Shown: positions 21,990-31,967 of the stretch, in pieces | Position numbering within the stretch: the first letter of the stretch is position 1 | How the letters are laid out: the number at the start of each line of letters is the position of its first letter | From: Diphasiastrum complanatum | Taxonomy: Eukaryota > Streptophyta > Lycopodiopsida > Lycopodiales > Lycopodiaceae | Direction: 5' to 3' | Length of the DNA stretch: 58,000 bases | Assembly: GCA_029204225.1 (NCBI GenBank) | Contig: CM055095.1 | Span: forward strand, 43,553,184-43,611,183 | Position numbers and translations under genes: made by a program | Notes under the pieces: generated by a model | What the model saw: the letters and a program-made list of their open reading frames with translations, nothing else | What the model was told of the DNA's origin: nothing | Databases searched by the model: none

Positions 21990-22120
21990 ATTTTTTTATG
22001 AGGTACTTTTTTTTTACACGCACCTTCCGGGCGGAAGGTGCGTGTAAAAAAAAGTAAATTTTTTTACGTGCACCAACGTCTAGAAGGTGCCTGTAAAAAA
22101 AATTTGTCATAAAAAAATTT
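21990..22120. repeat. Foldback (palindromic) element, MITE-like
   Basis: The core 22005-22055 is a nearly perfect 51-bp palindrome: ACTTTTTTTTTACACGCACC, TTCC, a GGGC loop, then the complement, differing only by one T/A in the homopolymer. A weaker second hairpin built from the same words follows (TTTTTTTACGTGCACC ... AAGGTGCCTGTAAAAAAAA, 22060-22102). Outer words TTTTTTTATGA (21991) and TCATAAAAAAA (22107) pair with each other, making a nested cruciform of about 125 bp. It has no coding capacity. It lies about 1.7 kb upstream of the SDP1 start codon. Confidence 0.85.
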
Positions 22121-22507
22121 GCCCCACAGATATACATTATGTGAGACACCACCATTTCCTTTGTAAAACTTTGAAAACGGATTTTACGGTAGGAGGAAAG
22201 GGACGATCAAGATGAAAAGGCTAGTCAAGTGCAAAGACTCCAAATGGGCCAACCACAAAATGACAATTCAAGTTCACTTTGTATGTGTCAAGGCATGAAT
22301 CCAAAACAAAAGTGGTCTTAAGCATGATCTTTGAGTTTGGGGGCCACTCAAATGCTTGGTAGGAGAAAAGGGTGGCTGCTCAAACTAGCTAGCTGCTAGT
22401 CCAATCCTCTTATCCAAAGGCATCCATCCATGGGGTGGGGTGCAGGTATTTCCCTCGAAAGTTCCATTGGATTTATCCTGACCCATGATGCCCACCCCCT
22501 CCTAATT

Positions 22508-22514
22508 TTATAAG
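22508..22514 (+). promoter_or_regulatory. Candidate TATA box upstream of SDP1
   Basis: TTTTATAAGTAC sits in a C/T-rich setting about 1.3 kb upstream of the SDP1 ATG, followed by pyrimidine-rich CTCTCTTTATTCTTCTCC that could hold a transcription start. This is a positional guess only: the distance would imply a long leader or a spliced 5' UTR. Confidence 0.25.
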
Positions 22515-22588
22515 TACATCAGCTCTCTTTATTCTTCTCCTTGGATTTAGCACGTCAAAACGTCTCACATATCTCGCCCCTCAAAGCA

Positions 22589-22729
22589 ATGCGTGCGCCG
22601 TGCACCCTCTTTCTCTATCTTGCCTTCCTCACTTGGATGTGGGCCGCGTGTCATTACTGCCACTCCTTGAGAATCCAAAGGTGCACAAGTACGAAGCAGC
22701 CTAAGATAAAGAAGAAAGAGGGTGAATAG
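22589..22729 (+). other. Small ORF (46 codons) upstream of SDP1
   Basis: ATG-started frame with a hydrophobic N-terminal stretch (CTLFLYLAFLTWMW) and a Lys-rich end. I do not recognise it. If transcription begins near 22520 it would be the first upstream ORF of the SDP1 mRNA. Otherwise it is probably chance. Confidence 0.2.
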
Positions 22730-22924
22730 GAATGAGGAAGGCCAGCTTGTGAAGAGAAAAATAGGAGGTAGCAGCAGAGAAAAAGGATCAAGCCCCTGAG
22801 TAAAGCACAAATCATTCTAAAATACAAGAAGACAATGCAAGCAAATTCACAGGAATCAGATTTGTGTTGCCCTTGTGCATTGATGTACGCTATGGTATGA
22901 ATTCAACTGAGCAGCAACTGCAGG

Positions 22925-23790
22925 GGGAAAAGAGGCCTCAAAATATCTTTCTGGCTATGCTCTTTTGATTGATCAAGGAGGCAGTTTGGAGCCCATTTCG
23001 TGAAGTTTTAGCTTGTGGGCAGTTGGGCAACAACAGCAGAAGAAGAAGAAAAAGAGGGACAAGAGGGCTCAAAAGATTATTGATATGTTTTGGCTATCCT
23101 TTGCTGATTGATCAAGGAGCTAGTTTGGAGTCCAGTTTGTGAAGTTTCGTGGGCAGTTGGGGGGCATCACCACAACCAGGAGCAGCAGCAGAAGAAGAAG
23201 AAGAGGGGGAAAAAGCCTCTGAATATTGTTTATTTCTTTCTGGCTATGCTTGATTTTGTTTAGAGCCCAGATTGTGAAGTTTTATTTTTTGGGCAGTTGG
23301 GCACCACCAGAAGAAGAAGAACAGGAGGGCAAGAAGCCTCTACTTATGGTTTATTTCATGCTCGATTTATTGGTCAAAGAGGCAGTTTAGAGCCAGATTG
23401 TGAAGTTTAGATTGGGCACCAGCAGCGGCAGAATAAGTAGACACATATTAGGCCTCTAAATATGGTTTATTTCTTTCTTGTTGATTGATCTGGGAGTCAC
23501 CTTAGATCACCGATCCTGGCCGTTTAGCCTATGGGCATACAACAACAGCAGCAGAAGAGAGAATTGATTGATCGTGGAGTCGGTTTAGGGTACAGAGTAG
23601 CAGGAGAGAGAAAACAGGCTTCTAAGGATTCATTTGTGCTTTATTTCTTCACCAAAGGATCAGCTCAGTGTACAGATTGTGAAGTTTTAGCTTCTTGGCA
23701 AAATCGAGCAACAGCAGCAGCAGAAGAAGAAAGAGAAGGGGCTTTTTTGGGCTCTTGTCCTTTGATTTATCAGAGTCTCAGCTTGGAGGA
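22925..23790 (+). repeat. Degenerate minisatellite in the SDP1 5' flank/leader
   Basis: Six diverged units of about 120-160 bp head to tail. Each unit carries, in order, GGCCTC-AATAT/TTATTTCTTTCTGGCTATG, GATTGATCAAGGAG, CAGTTTGGAGCCCA, TTGTGAAGTTTTAG, GGGCAGTTGGGCA and a CAGCAGAAGAAGAAG tract. The GAAGTTT...GGGCA anchor falls at about 22999, 23140, 23276, 23402 and 23681, with a weaker unit near 23521. The last unit runs to within about 40 bp of the SDP1 start codon. Confidence 0.85.
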
Positions 23791-23800
23791 CAAATTGTGA
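23531..23800 (+). other. Upstream ORF (89 codons) before SDP1
   Basis: ATG at 23531, stop ending at 23800, 32 bp before the SDP1 ATG at 23833. It begins with a poly-Gln stretch coded by the minisatellite CAACAGCAG tract and resembles no protein I know. If it lies in the mature leader it should reduce initiation at the SDP1 start; it may also be spliced out. Confidence 0.3.
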
Positions 23801-23832
23801 GTAGTTCTAGCTCGTCGGTTACTGATCACACT

Positions 23833-26800
23833 ATGGAATACAGTGATGAGGCAGGGCTGACCTCGTTTCCAATCGGGCCATCCACAGTGTTGGGTAGAGC
23901 CCTAGCTCTGAGAGTCCTCTACTGCAGAGCTACCAGAGAGCTTCTTCATCTGGTCTGCTCGAAAGCGTCGGTGCAGGTGCGCAGGATGCAGTCTCTGGCT
24001 CAGCTTGTGCTGTGCTGGGCGATGGCGTGGTTCCATCCCCGGCGCCCAACAGGTCTGCTGGTGGCAGCCCTAGCAATCGGGATCGTCCTCAAGCGGTCTA
24101 GGGTGGAATCAGCCAAGGCAGAGCAGGCCTTGAGGCACAAATTCTGGCACAGTTTGATGAAATCTGCACCAACCTATGAGGAATGGGCTCATGCAGCCAG
24201 CATGATAGAAAAGGAGTCCCCGCGCAGAAAGGACTCCAGCCTCTATGATGAGGAGCTGGTCAGAGCAAAGCTGCAGGAGCTGCAGCTACGCAGATTAGAA
24301 GGCGGGGTAGACGACATACTGTTTTGCTTGAGAGCTGATTTAGTGAGAAATCTGGGAAATATGTGCAATCCAGAGCTGCACAAGGGCAGATTCCAGGCCC
24401 CCCCTTTGATCCAAGCCTACATCAATGAGGTCAGGTTTCATCTGAGGGCTGTGTTTGAGACAGATTCAGATGAATTCAGTCTGGAAGAAAAGATTTCCTT
24501 CATACATGAGACCCGGCATGCATTTGGGAGGACAGCGCTGCTGCTGAGTGGAGGGGCAGCGCTGGGGGCCTTCCATTTGGGTGTGGTGAGGACCCTGATC
24601 GAGCACAGGCTTCTGCCTAGGGTTGTCGCCGGCGCAAGCGTGGGTTCGATCCTCTGCTCCTTCGCGGCCACGCGCACATGGGCTGAGCTTCAAAGCTTCT
24701 TTGACGATCCAATGCCACCCATGCATTTCTTTGACACCATGGGGAGCATTTTTGCCACAGCACATAGGTTGCTGACCAAGGGGGCACTCAACGACATAGG
24801 AATGCTGCAGAGAAAAATGAGGCAATTGATCGGCGATCTGACATTCCAGGAAGCTTATGATCTATCAGGCAGAGTCCTTGGTATCTCTGTGTGCTCCCCT
24901 CGCCACCATGAGCCACCTCGCCTACTCAATTATCTCACCTCACCACATGTGGTGATCTGGAGTGCTGTCACAGCCTCCTGTGCCTTTCCTGGCCTGTTTG
25001 ACGCTCAGGAGCTCATGGCAAAAGACAGACAGGGGCAGCTTGTGCCTTATCACACATTGCCGCAGGTGGGTCCAGAGGAGCCAGGCATCCAGAACAGACA
25101 ATGGAGAGATGGCAGCCTGGAGAGTGATCTACCCATGTTACAGCTCAAGGAGCTTTTCAATGTGAATCACTTTATTGTGAGCCAGGCCAACCCTCACATT
25201 GCCCCTCTCCTCAGGTTGAAGGAGCTTATCCGAGTTTACGGAGGCGACTTCGCTGCAAAGGCAAGACTTTCCTCTCTTCTTTACTTGTCCCATGTGGGAA
25301 TTGCTGATCAACCGTTGAAATTTAGTCGTAATCTGGCTTAATTTTGCAAGTTAACCCTTTTGTGGGTTGATGTTCAAGAGCTTAAATTAATTCATTATCT
25401 GGCTTTGGTTTTGCAGCTTGCACACCTCGCAGAGATGGAGGTGAAACACCGGTGCAATCAGGTGCTCGAGATGGGTTTCCGAATGTACGGCATAGCAAAA
25501 CTTTTTGCACAGGATTGGGAAGGCGATATTACCATTGTCATGCCAGCTACCTTTGCGCAGGTGTGTAATTGCAATTCCTCTCTCTCTGAAGTTTTCTCAG
25601 GATCTAACCCAACATGAATCCAAATTTCAGTGTAGAAACACCAAGGACGATTTGACTCACCCCCCACCCCCCAAGTTTTAGAGCTCAGTCTTATGGAACT
25701 ACCGCCAAGCATGGGAGTAGTTCCATAACAGTATCCTGATTAATTCTCTAAGCAGTAGGCTTGATGTCCCGTGGCCTCTAGACTCATACCCCCCAGAGAC
25801 TCATTCTCTAAGCAGTAGCCTTGATGTCTGTCGACGGATGCTAAAGCCTCGGCCGATGCCACATTCCCTTGAGTGGTTGTGGGATGATGGATCGCTAACT
25901 CCCCATATTGAGCACTAACTCTTGGTACCTCCGGCCAGCTTATCATAGTTATAGCTCCAATGGGCATCACAGTATGCATGGTTGTGCCTTGTGCATTGAC
26001 AAATCTCTTTTGTCCTTGTGCCATCACTAGATGCACTTGATTGGTTCATAACTCCTTGATGTTGTTATCTGCAGTTTGCAAAATTACTCCAGAATCCGAC
26101 TCCTTCGGAATTGCGAAAGGCTGTTATGCAGGGCAGGCGGTGCACATGGGAAAAGCTATCTGCCATCCAGGCAAATTGTGGCATAGAGCTAATGCTGGAT
26201 GAGTGTGTTGCAGAGCTCAACCGCAGACGTAAAGCTCAGAAAGAGGCTGAGAAAAATGCCGCACATCCGACTACCATTTTGGGCCGTGTCTCTGCCACAA
26301 AGAGGATACCATCCTGGAATTGCATAGCTCGCGAGAATTCATGGGGATCCCTTGATGACGATAGCATTGACGGTTCACTGCAATCAGGAGGTCCATGGGG
26401 GGGGCCCTCAGTTCGGAAATTAAGGCCTGTTCATAATCTTGATGGGAGTGACAGTGATAGTGGCACTGAAACTACAGAGCTTAGCAATCTTTCTTGGACA
26501 AAGGCTGGGGGACCATTGATGAGAACAGCCTCTGCTGCAAAGTTTGTTTTGTTTTATGAGGGTAGTTTAGACACGGGTGGGCAGCTGAGCAAAGAAGAGA
26601 CACACAGCAAGGAAAATACACAAGATGGAGAATCTATGAGACTGAATAAGAAGGGTAAGCTAGCCACATGCAACAGTTGGGATGTAAATAGCAACAAGAA
26701 AGTTGTTGGTTCCACCGACACGGGTTTGTCCTCTAACAGGTGGGAAAATAATGATCTGGATTTTCATGATTTTGCATTTGCATTTCAACCCAACACGGGA

Positions 26801-27271
26801 AAATCTGGCTGTGAAGCTATGGATGACTCAGCTGTGAGCATCATTGCCGAAGGAGAGGTACATCTTCCTTTCATAATCGGTGGTACATGTACTTACAGAA
26901 ATTCTATGCATGACCACGTCACTGTCTATGACTGCTCCAACTCTGCAGATCAGACAAGGACACCCTGTGAATGTTCTTTCCTTCAAAGCAGATCAAAAGA
27001 TCCAACAGAAATGAAATGCAGTGGTGCAGCAATAGAAAGTGTTGAAAACCAAGAAAATCTACCTGTTTTGGATCATCAGAGTGCTGAGCCTGTAATCATT
27101 GATTCAAACATGTCTCCTCCCAATCTTGAGATCGATGCAAACATTGCAGAGAAGAGCAAAGTTCTTCATCATGGGGCATTTGGATCCTTCATCGTCAAGG
27201 AATCAAATCATGCAAGTCGTGCAGATTCATCTCAATTAGGCGAAGCCTTTGGGGCAACACAAGAAAAATAA
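23833..27271 (+). CDS. SDP1: SDP1-type triacylglycerol lipase (patatin-like)
   Basis: Oil-body lipase that hydrolyses triacylglycerol to diacylglycerol and fatty acid, the first step of storage-oil use. The coding sequence is join(23833..25260, 25417..25560, 26075..27271), 922 codons, somewhat longer than Arabidopsis SDP1, which it follows end to end. Landmarks: N-terminal [21 protein letters not shown]; a hydrophobic segment (residues about 73-87); [18 protein letters not shown]; the patatin domain from about residue 233, with oxyanion-hole glycines in [15 protein letters not shown], the GASVG nucleophile elbow (Ser269) and catalytic Asp426 in [12 protein letters not shown]. Exon 2 encodes the [18 protein letters not shown] region. 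Exon 3 encodes [25 protein letters not shown] and [10 protein letters not shown], then a low-complexity acidic tail. The ATG was chosen over an upstream in-frame TTG because alignment starts there. No lesion is seen. The first coding intron has a GC donor. Confidence 0.96.
25261..25416 (+). other. SDP1 intron 1, GC-AG type
   Basis: Exon 1 ends GCTGCAAAG, and the next exon begins CTTGCACACCTCGCAGAG after TTTTGCAG. The protein family joins AAK directly to LAHL, which fixes both borders. The donor therefore reads AAG|GCAAGA, the known GC-AG class consensus. No GT donor nearby restores the conserved protein. Reading through gives [11 protein letters not shown]... and a stop at 25339-25341. Confidence 0.85.
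25561..26074 (+). other. SDP1 intron 2, GT-AG, with internal duplication
   Basis: The borders GCGCAG|GTGTGT and ATCTGCAG|TTTGCA join FAQ to FAKLLQNP as in homologues. A CTCTAAGCAGTAGSCTTGATGTC word occurs twice, 61 bp apart (25745 and 25806). The minus strand has a 98-codon open frame across the intron that I do not recognise. Confidence 0.85.
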
Positions 27272-28480
27272 AATGTTGCTGGAAAATATTTGCCTATGTG
27301 CAACAGTATGTAACACATGTATGGCCAATCTGCCACTCTTAAGAGAAATGAATAGTTTTATCTTGTAGTTCAAGCATACTTTTTATCCAGTGGTATACAA
27401 TCATATTGATACTCTTGTTCCAAAGCTTTACCCTCCTGGGGGAAATGCAATTCTTTACTTGTATCTTATATATGATCCAACATCATCTTGTCATATACCA
27501 AGGCTAGTGCATAATCCTTTTTGCCTTGGTTTGTGCATCTTGCTTTGAAGTACTTTGATTATTGGGTTTGGACTTTTTCTTTGATCAAGTTGATGTCAAC
27601 TTTCCTTAGCTTTATCATAGTTGTTTTTATCATAGGCTAGGATGTGCCCTTTCAACAACCTGCATGTGGATTATATGTATATGATCCAGCCGTTTTATCT
27701 GTTTAGGGGTGATTTAGGGTTTTGTATGCATTTAGTATCTATTCAATGGTACAAGATATTCAGATATGAGTTGCAGCTGCTTTGAATCTGAACGAATCAG
27801 ATTATAAATAGAAGCATTCTGAATTTTCTGTGCACATATATAGGGATTAAAAAAATCTTGGTACATACAACATATAGCCTAGATTTACACAAGTATAGAT
27901 TACAACCATACAGTTATCCATATATTGTTGTTACCAAATAATTGTATGTTATAGATTCGACCCTAAACTCTAAAACCGATTTGACAACTTTTCCGATTCG
28001 AACCCCTTGATTTGAATCGGGCCAATTCGAACTGCGATTCGTTGTTCGAATCAGCAATTCGTGAAACATTGTCTACCAGTGAGTGAACAATCTACACCTT
28101 GTCACTATGAAATTAGCATCCTGGTTCAGGATTTCATCTTCCAATGCACCTATGTGTGAATAATGATATCTTTAACATTTCACATCTAGTTATGTTCATT
28201 GCCTTGCAGGAAGCTTTTCTTTTAATGCATACCTTCTTACACAGATAGGATTATCTTTTTGACTCTTGTATATACTCATTTGTGCGGCGGTGAAACACCT
28301 TGATTTTGTGACACTCCAGTGATTTTTTTAGAGTTCATATTGGCAAAATTGCAAAGTCTAATAAGGATGGATATAGTTTTCCATTTGTTTGCCATTTTGG
28401 AATACATCATACGTTTTTGCCACACTGTAAGGATCTATAGACAACCATTTTGAGGTAAGAGATAATCAATATAATAGGCC
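27272..28480 (+). other. SDP1 3' flank, no further gene
   Basis: AT-rich. An AATAAA word overlaps the SDP1 stop, and further A-rich words lie within the next 150 bp; the poly(A) site cannot be fixed. No coding similarity is visible, apart from the TTCGAA-rich patch at 27980-28068 listed separately. Confidence 0.5.
27980..28068. repeat. TTCGAA-rich patch, copy 1
   Basis: CTTTTCCGATTCGAACCCC, GATTTGAATCGGGCCAATTCG, then GATTCGTTGTTCGAATCAG within 90 bp. The first word is shared with the 55.06-kb and 56.5-kb patches. Confidence 0.65.
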
Positions 28481-29678
28481 CTATCCACACCAGGATGACC
28501 AGCACTAGGGCTATCGTGACAGAGATGCAAGATCCTCTTTCGCAGCACCTCATAAGATTGTTTAATCCAGTGCTACAGAATTACAAGTGTTTTTACACAG
28601 TCTGCAGAATTACACGGAGTTTACGACAATGTCGCATTTTTTGCCTGACAGAAATCTCATGTAAAATCACAGTGTCGCATTTTTCACTTTTTCCAAAGAG
28701 CCTCAAATGTTAAGGAAATGAATCTGGCAAAGTGTGGGGCAACCCTAAATGAGATTTAAGGGCACCTTCGCCTTTTTCGCGAAAAATCAGACAGTGTCGC
28801 CTGTGGCTGTTTTAGTTCATTTCTGCAGAGCTACAGTTTTGGTTCATTTATGCAGACAGAACGTTTATGGCCAACTTCACAGCTTATCATCAATCAATAA
28901 TAAGGATCGCATGGATGCTCACTTCTTAGAGTTGTTTTAGAGATTGCTATTGCGCTACTGCTTATCAGCATTGCGCATTAATTCAGACTTTCATGTTAGC
29001 CGCTCAGAGATAGCATTGAGTACGCGGCTTCGATCCGCAACTAATTGTACTCATTTACTTCTGTTTCATTTTGAATCGATACTATCCTTCATTGCGTTCA
29101 GCTTTTGTCTCAGAATGTATGCGTTTCTGTATTTCTTCGCGACTAATTCGCGAACAATTCGCGACTAATTATTTGTCTGATAATTTTCGATGCTTAATTG
29201 TTTGGCTACGTAATCACTATAGTACTGGCAATTTCAAATCTAGTTACTATAAGTTCAAACGTGATTTGTATCACTATTGTCTTGTTTGAAATTAATAGGC
29301 GTAGTCATGCATTGAAAATATGAAGATAGTTTATTCCGCCATACACGAAAAGTTTTCTTTCTAGAAACACGAATTATTTTCATTCGTTTCTTTTCGAGCT
29401 CGACCTATCTTCTGCACCACTTTCCGACAGTCGTCTACTAGCATAAAGCTCACTCAAGGATAAGGTTTTTGAGTTGTGCCCTCACATTTGTGTGAGCTTT
29501 TGCAAATAGCTTGTGAAATGGATGTGCTACAGAATTATTGAAGATTGTACCTTGTATGCATTTGCCACAACCTTCTTAATCAATGTTTCAAATCCTCCAA
29601 TGTTACTTTTTGCCTTTTCTTTGCAAAGACAAGAGTCAAGACTATCTCCAAATGTGCCCAATTATTGTTTGAGGGAGG
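28481..29678. other. No recognisable gene
   Basis: AT-rich; several CGCGACTAATTCGCG-like words lie near 29138-29170. It could be an eroded LTR or leader of the Gypsy fragment that follows, but no LTR pair or primer site was found. Confidence 0.4.
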
Positions 29679-30780
29679 TTGAAATTGACAAAAAAAGGTC
29701 ATTATATTAAATCTCCTGATATCATAAACTGGAGTCACAGTGCTACCATTGATTGTGTGAATGCCGATTACTGTGCTCAGCATCAGGATAATTGTACCTC
29801 TCCACTCCCGATTGATCATGACCAATTACTTGATCTTGATACACCTATCCTCAATATCAATTTTATTGATATCCTTCCACACAATGATGAGTTACTAAAT
29901 GTTGCATGGCTACCTACTAATGAATCAGAAGATTTATTCGTTGATGACGATAATGTCTTACGAATTCAGAATTGTCCAGAAGATTTGGACATTTTTGATA
30001 TTCAGATCCTCAATTACATGGAGGCACTTCCACTTAGGGCCTATCTGCAACATGCTTTCAAGATGGAACCGGTTGTCAAGGTTACAGTTGAAAAGCCTGA
30101 TACAAAATTCTACCGTGACAAACGCCCACACTATCCATGGGATCTCTGCGAGGAGGAGACCATATTTCAAATTGATGACGAGATCCTCCATGACGTACCA
30201 CCCGTTCCTCATCCACACGCCTCCCCACAGCCAAAGCCACAACCACGTGGCCATGCTATGAAAGAGAAGATGAAAAAACCGCTTCAAATTCAACCGCTTG
30301 GCGACCTCACAACTGTTAGGGAAGTTGCTGAGATTGCCTCTGTTCCTACACCAACCCCCGAACGTCCCCAATCACCATCCCGGCAGGTGAAAGGCAAGGC
30401 CCCCCTCGAATCTCCAGCCTATGATGTCCCTCCATACTTTAAGGACTATACGAACGAGGATGTCACTATCCAATTACCCCAAGCTCAATGTGAGCCAAAT
30501 GGTAATTCGCCCTACGAAGGCCCTACATGAACCATCACCCTTTCTTTTAGTGAGCCAAATGAAACCAACGAATATATTGTCCACGTCGGAGCTCATCTCA
30601 ATCGCGAACAACGCAGATGGCTTGAAAAGCTCCTGAGGCAAATTGAAATTTTCTGGCCAAGGTCCTTACGTCATTACACAAATCTTTGCCTCTGGATATG
30701 TACAACTCCAAATTCTTCAAGGCAATATCCTCGACACTATGATCAATGGGAGCAGACTCAGAAAATACAATGAACCTTGT
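29679..30780 (+). pseudogene. Ty3/Gypsy element H, protease-RT spacer remnant
   Basis: A 283-codon frame (29679-30530) contains HSATIDCVNADYC, LDTPILNINFIDILP and ELLNVAWLPTNE, which line up with ALATIDC, LDTPITF and LDVAWISTEP of element B and with the same segment of A, so H is a further family member. A Pro/Gln-rich linker follows. After a frame shift at about 30530, EYIVHVGAHLNREQRRWLEKL matches the block that precedes RT in these elements (VHVGEQLTPTQFKRLRSLL in A). The order places it between protease and RT. The function of this spacer is unknown. Gag lies elsewhere or is lost, and the fragment ends before the RT core. Confidence 0.7.
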
Positions 30781-31470
30781 TTTTATCTTGATATGTATTA
30801 GTTGTTTTCTTTCCTACTATTCTTTTTTACTTTTCTTTGCTGCCTGCCTGCCATTTCGACAAATTTTTTGCTGTGCTTTCTTGTTCAAACCATCAAGATA
30901 CTATCAAATCAGGCATACAAACAGTCTTTCTCTGAGAAAACCACAAAAGTCATTATTTTCAAAAGATTTGTCTCACATCATCTCAGATAGAATTCGTCTG
31001 ACCCCTTTTTTACAATGCACGATTCATTTTTAGCCTCCACGAATCTTGTTTCAGAGACAAACTTTCTAGAAATAGAAAAAAGTTATTTTTTCTCATCAAA
31101 TATCCACTAGCGGAATTCCAGACAATTTGCTGAAGCTTAAAATAATCCCCACGATTCTCTATGATCTCCGCGAATTTTGATCAGACAAAGTTTTTGCAGT
31201 GTCAAACATTTTTCCTATTTTGGCATAAAAAAATCACTTACAAGAATTCGTCGACCCTCAGGACGTTGCCTCAAAATTCGCGACCATCATTACCAAATCG
31301 TGGACATTGAGGACGATTTCTGAGTGGATTTGCAAATTTTTGACAAAAAAAAGTCTATATATAGACCTCCACCCTTCTCTCCACAAATTCATTTTAGATT
31401 CCTGCTCTCGAGTTCATGCCAAAATTTTCTAGAATTCTCAAACTTACCAAAGCAATCTAAAATCACTGCT
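30781..31470 (+). other. Gypsy-type leader with TATA box
   Basis: Non-coding. It holds GAATTCG-type words in both orientations (AGAATTCGTC near 30988, CCGCGAATTTT 31168, AAGAATTCGTCG near 31242, AAAATTCGCGACC near 31275), like the leader of element C. A strong TATA box (CTATATATAGACC, 31354-31366) lies about 110 bp before the ATG at 31474, followed by a C/T-rich transcription-start-like stretch. Confidence 0.5.
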
Positions 31471-31473
31471 ACT

Positions 31474-31870
31474 ATGGCCTCCCATGATTCCTCGCTCTCT
31501 TTGCATCGCCGTAAACCCCCTAGGCCTTATTTAGGGGACATTTTTATGATTTGTATCAAGAATTACGCCGAGCAGCTACTCCTAGCCAAAGATATCCTCA
31601 CAAACCTTGGATTTGGTCTGACTCACTTCCGTGACTAGCAGAGTGAGAGCTTGATTTGAGCGGCCTACTCCACCTATTCGGATGAATTCCACACTTTTAA
31701 GCTTACCTCTAAGAGTGGCAGTTATACAATCCTCAACATCTCTCCTGAGAATCTACAGAGCATTTGCTTCCCTAATCTTGGAGAGACAATCCATGGCAAA
31801 GCCACCAGTTATGATGCCAAGTATTTTACCTATTGCCTACTAGAACAAATCTACAATCGTCCAAAGTGTA
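31474..31870 (+). pseudogene. Unidentified broken ORF downstream of a TATA box
   Basis: ATG at 31474 in a good plant context (ACTATGGCC) opens a frame starting MASHDSSLSLHRRK and running to TAG at 31636. The same frame continues past this and one further stop as coding-like text (DEFHTFKLTSKSGSYTIL, LQSICFPNLGETIHGKA, YDAKYFTYCLLEQIYNRP), about 130 codons in all. I do not recognise it. Its position after a Gypsy-type leader suggests a retroelement-borne gene, but it does not look like the gag of A-C. It ends where the 110-bp repeat begins. Confidence 0.45.
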
Positions 31871-31967
31871 GACAAACACTGTTGACCTACGTTTAATTGT
31901 TTAAGCATTCAACAAGATAAACCAATATGCAGAATGAAGAATAAATGGTTGATTACGAACAAACAAC
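31858..31967 (-). repeat. 110-bp dispersed repeat, copy 2 (inverted)
   Basis: Reverse complement of 12593-12702 with scattered substitutions. Here it lies between the unidentified ORF and a Gypsy protease fragment, as if it replaced or was inserted into the intervening sequence. Confidence 0.8.

Noticed and set aside
24438-24825. Two overlapping minus-strand open frames opposite SDP1 exon 1
   Set aside because: They are antisense shadows of a conserved, GC-richer exon. The plus frame is strongly conserved across plants, and the minus products resemble nothing.
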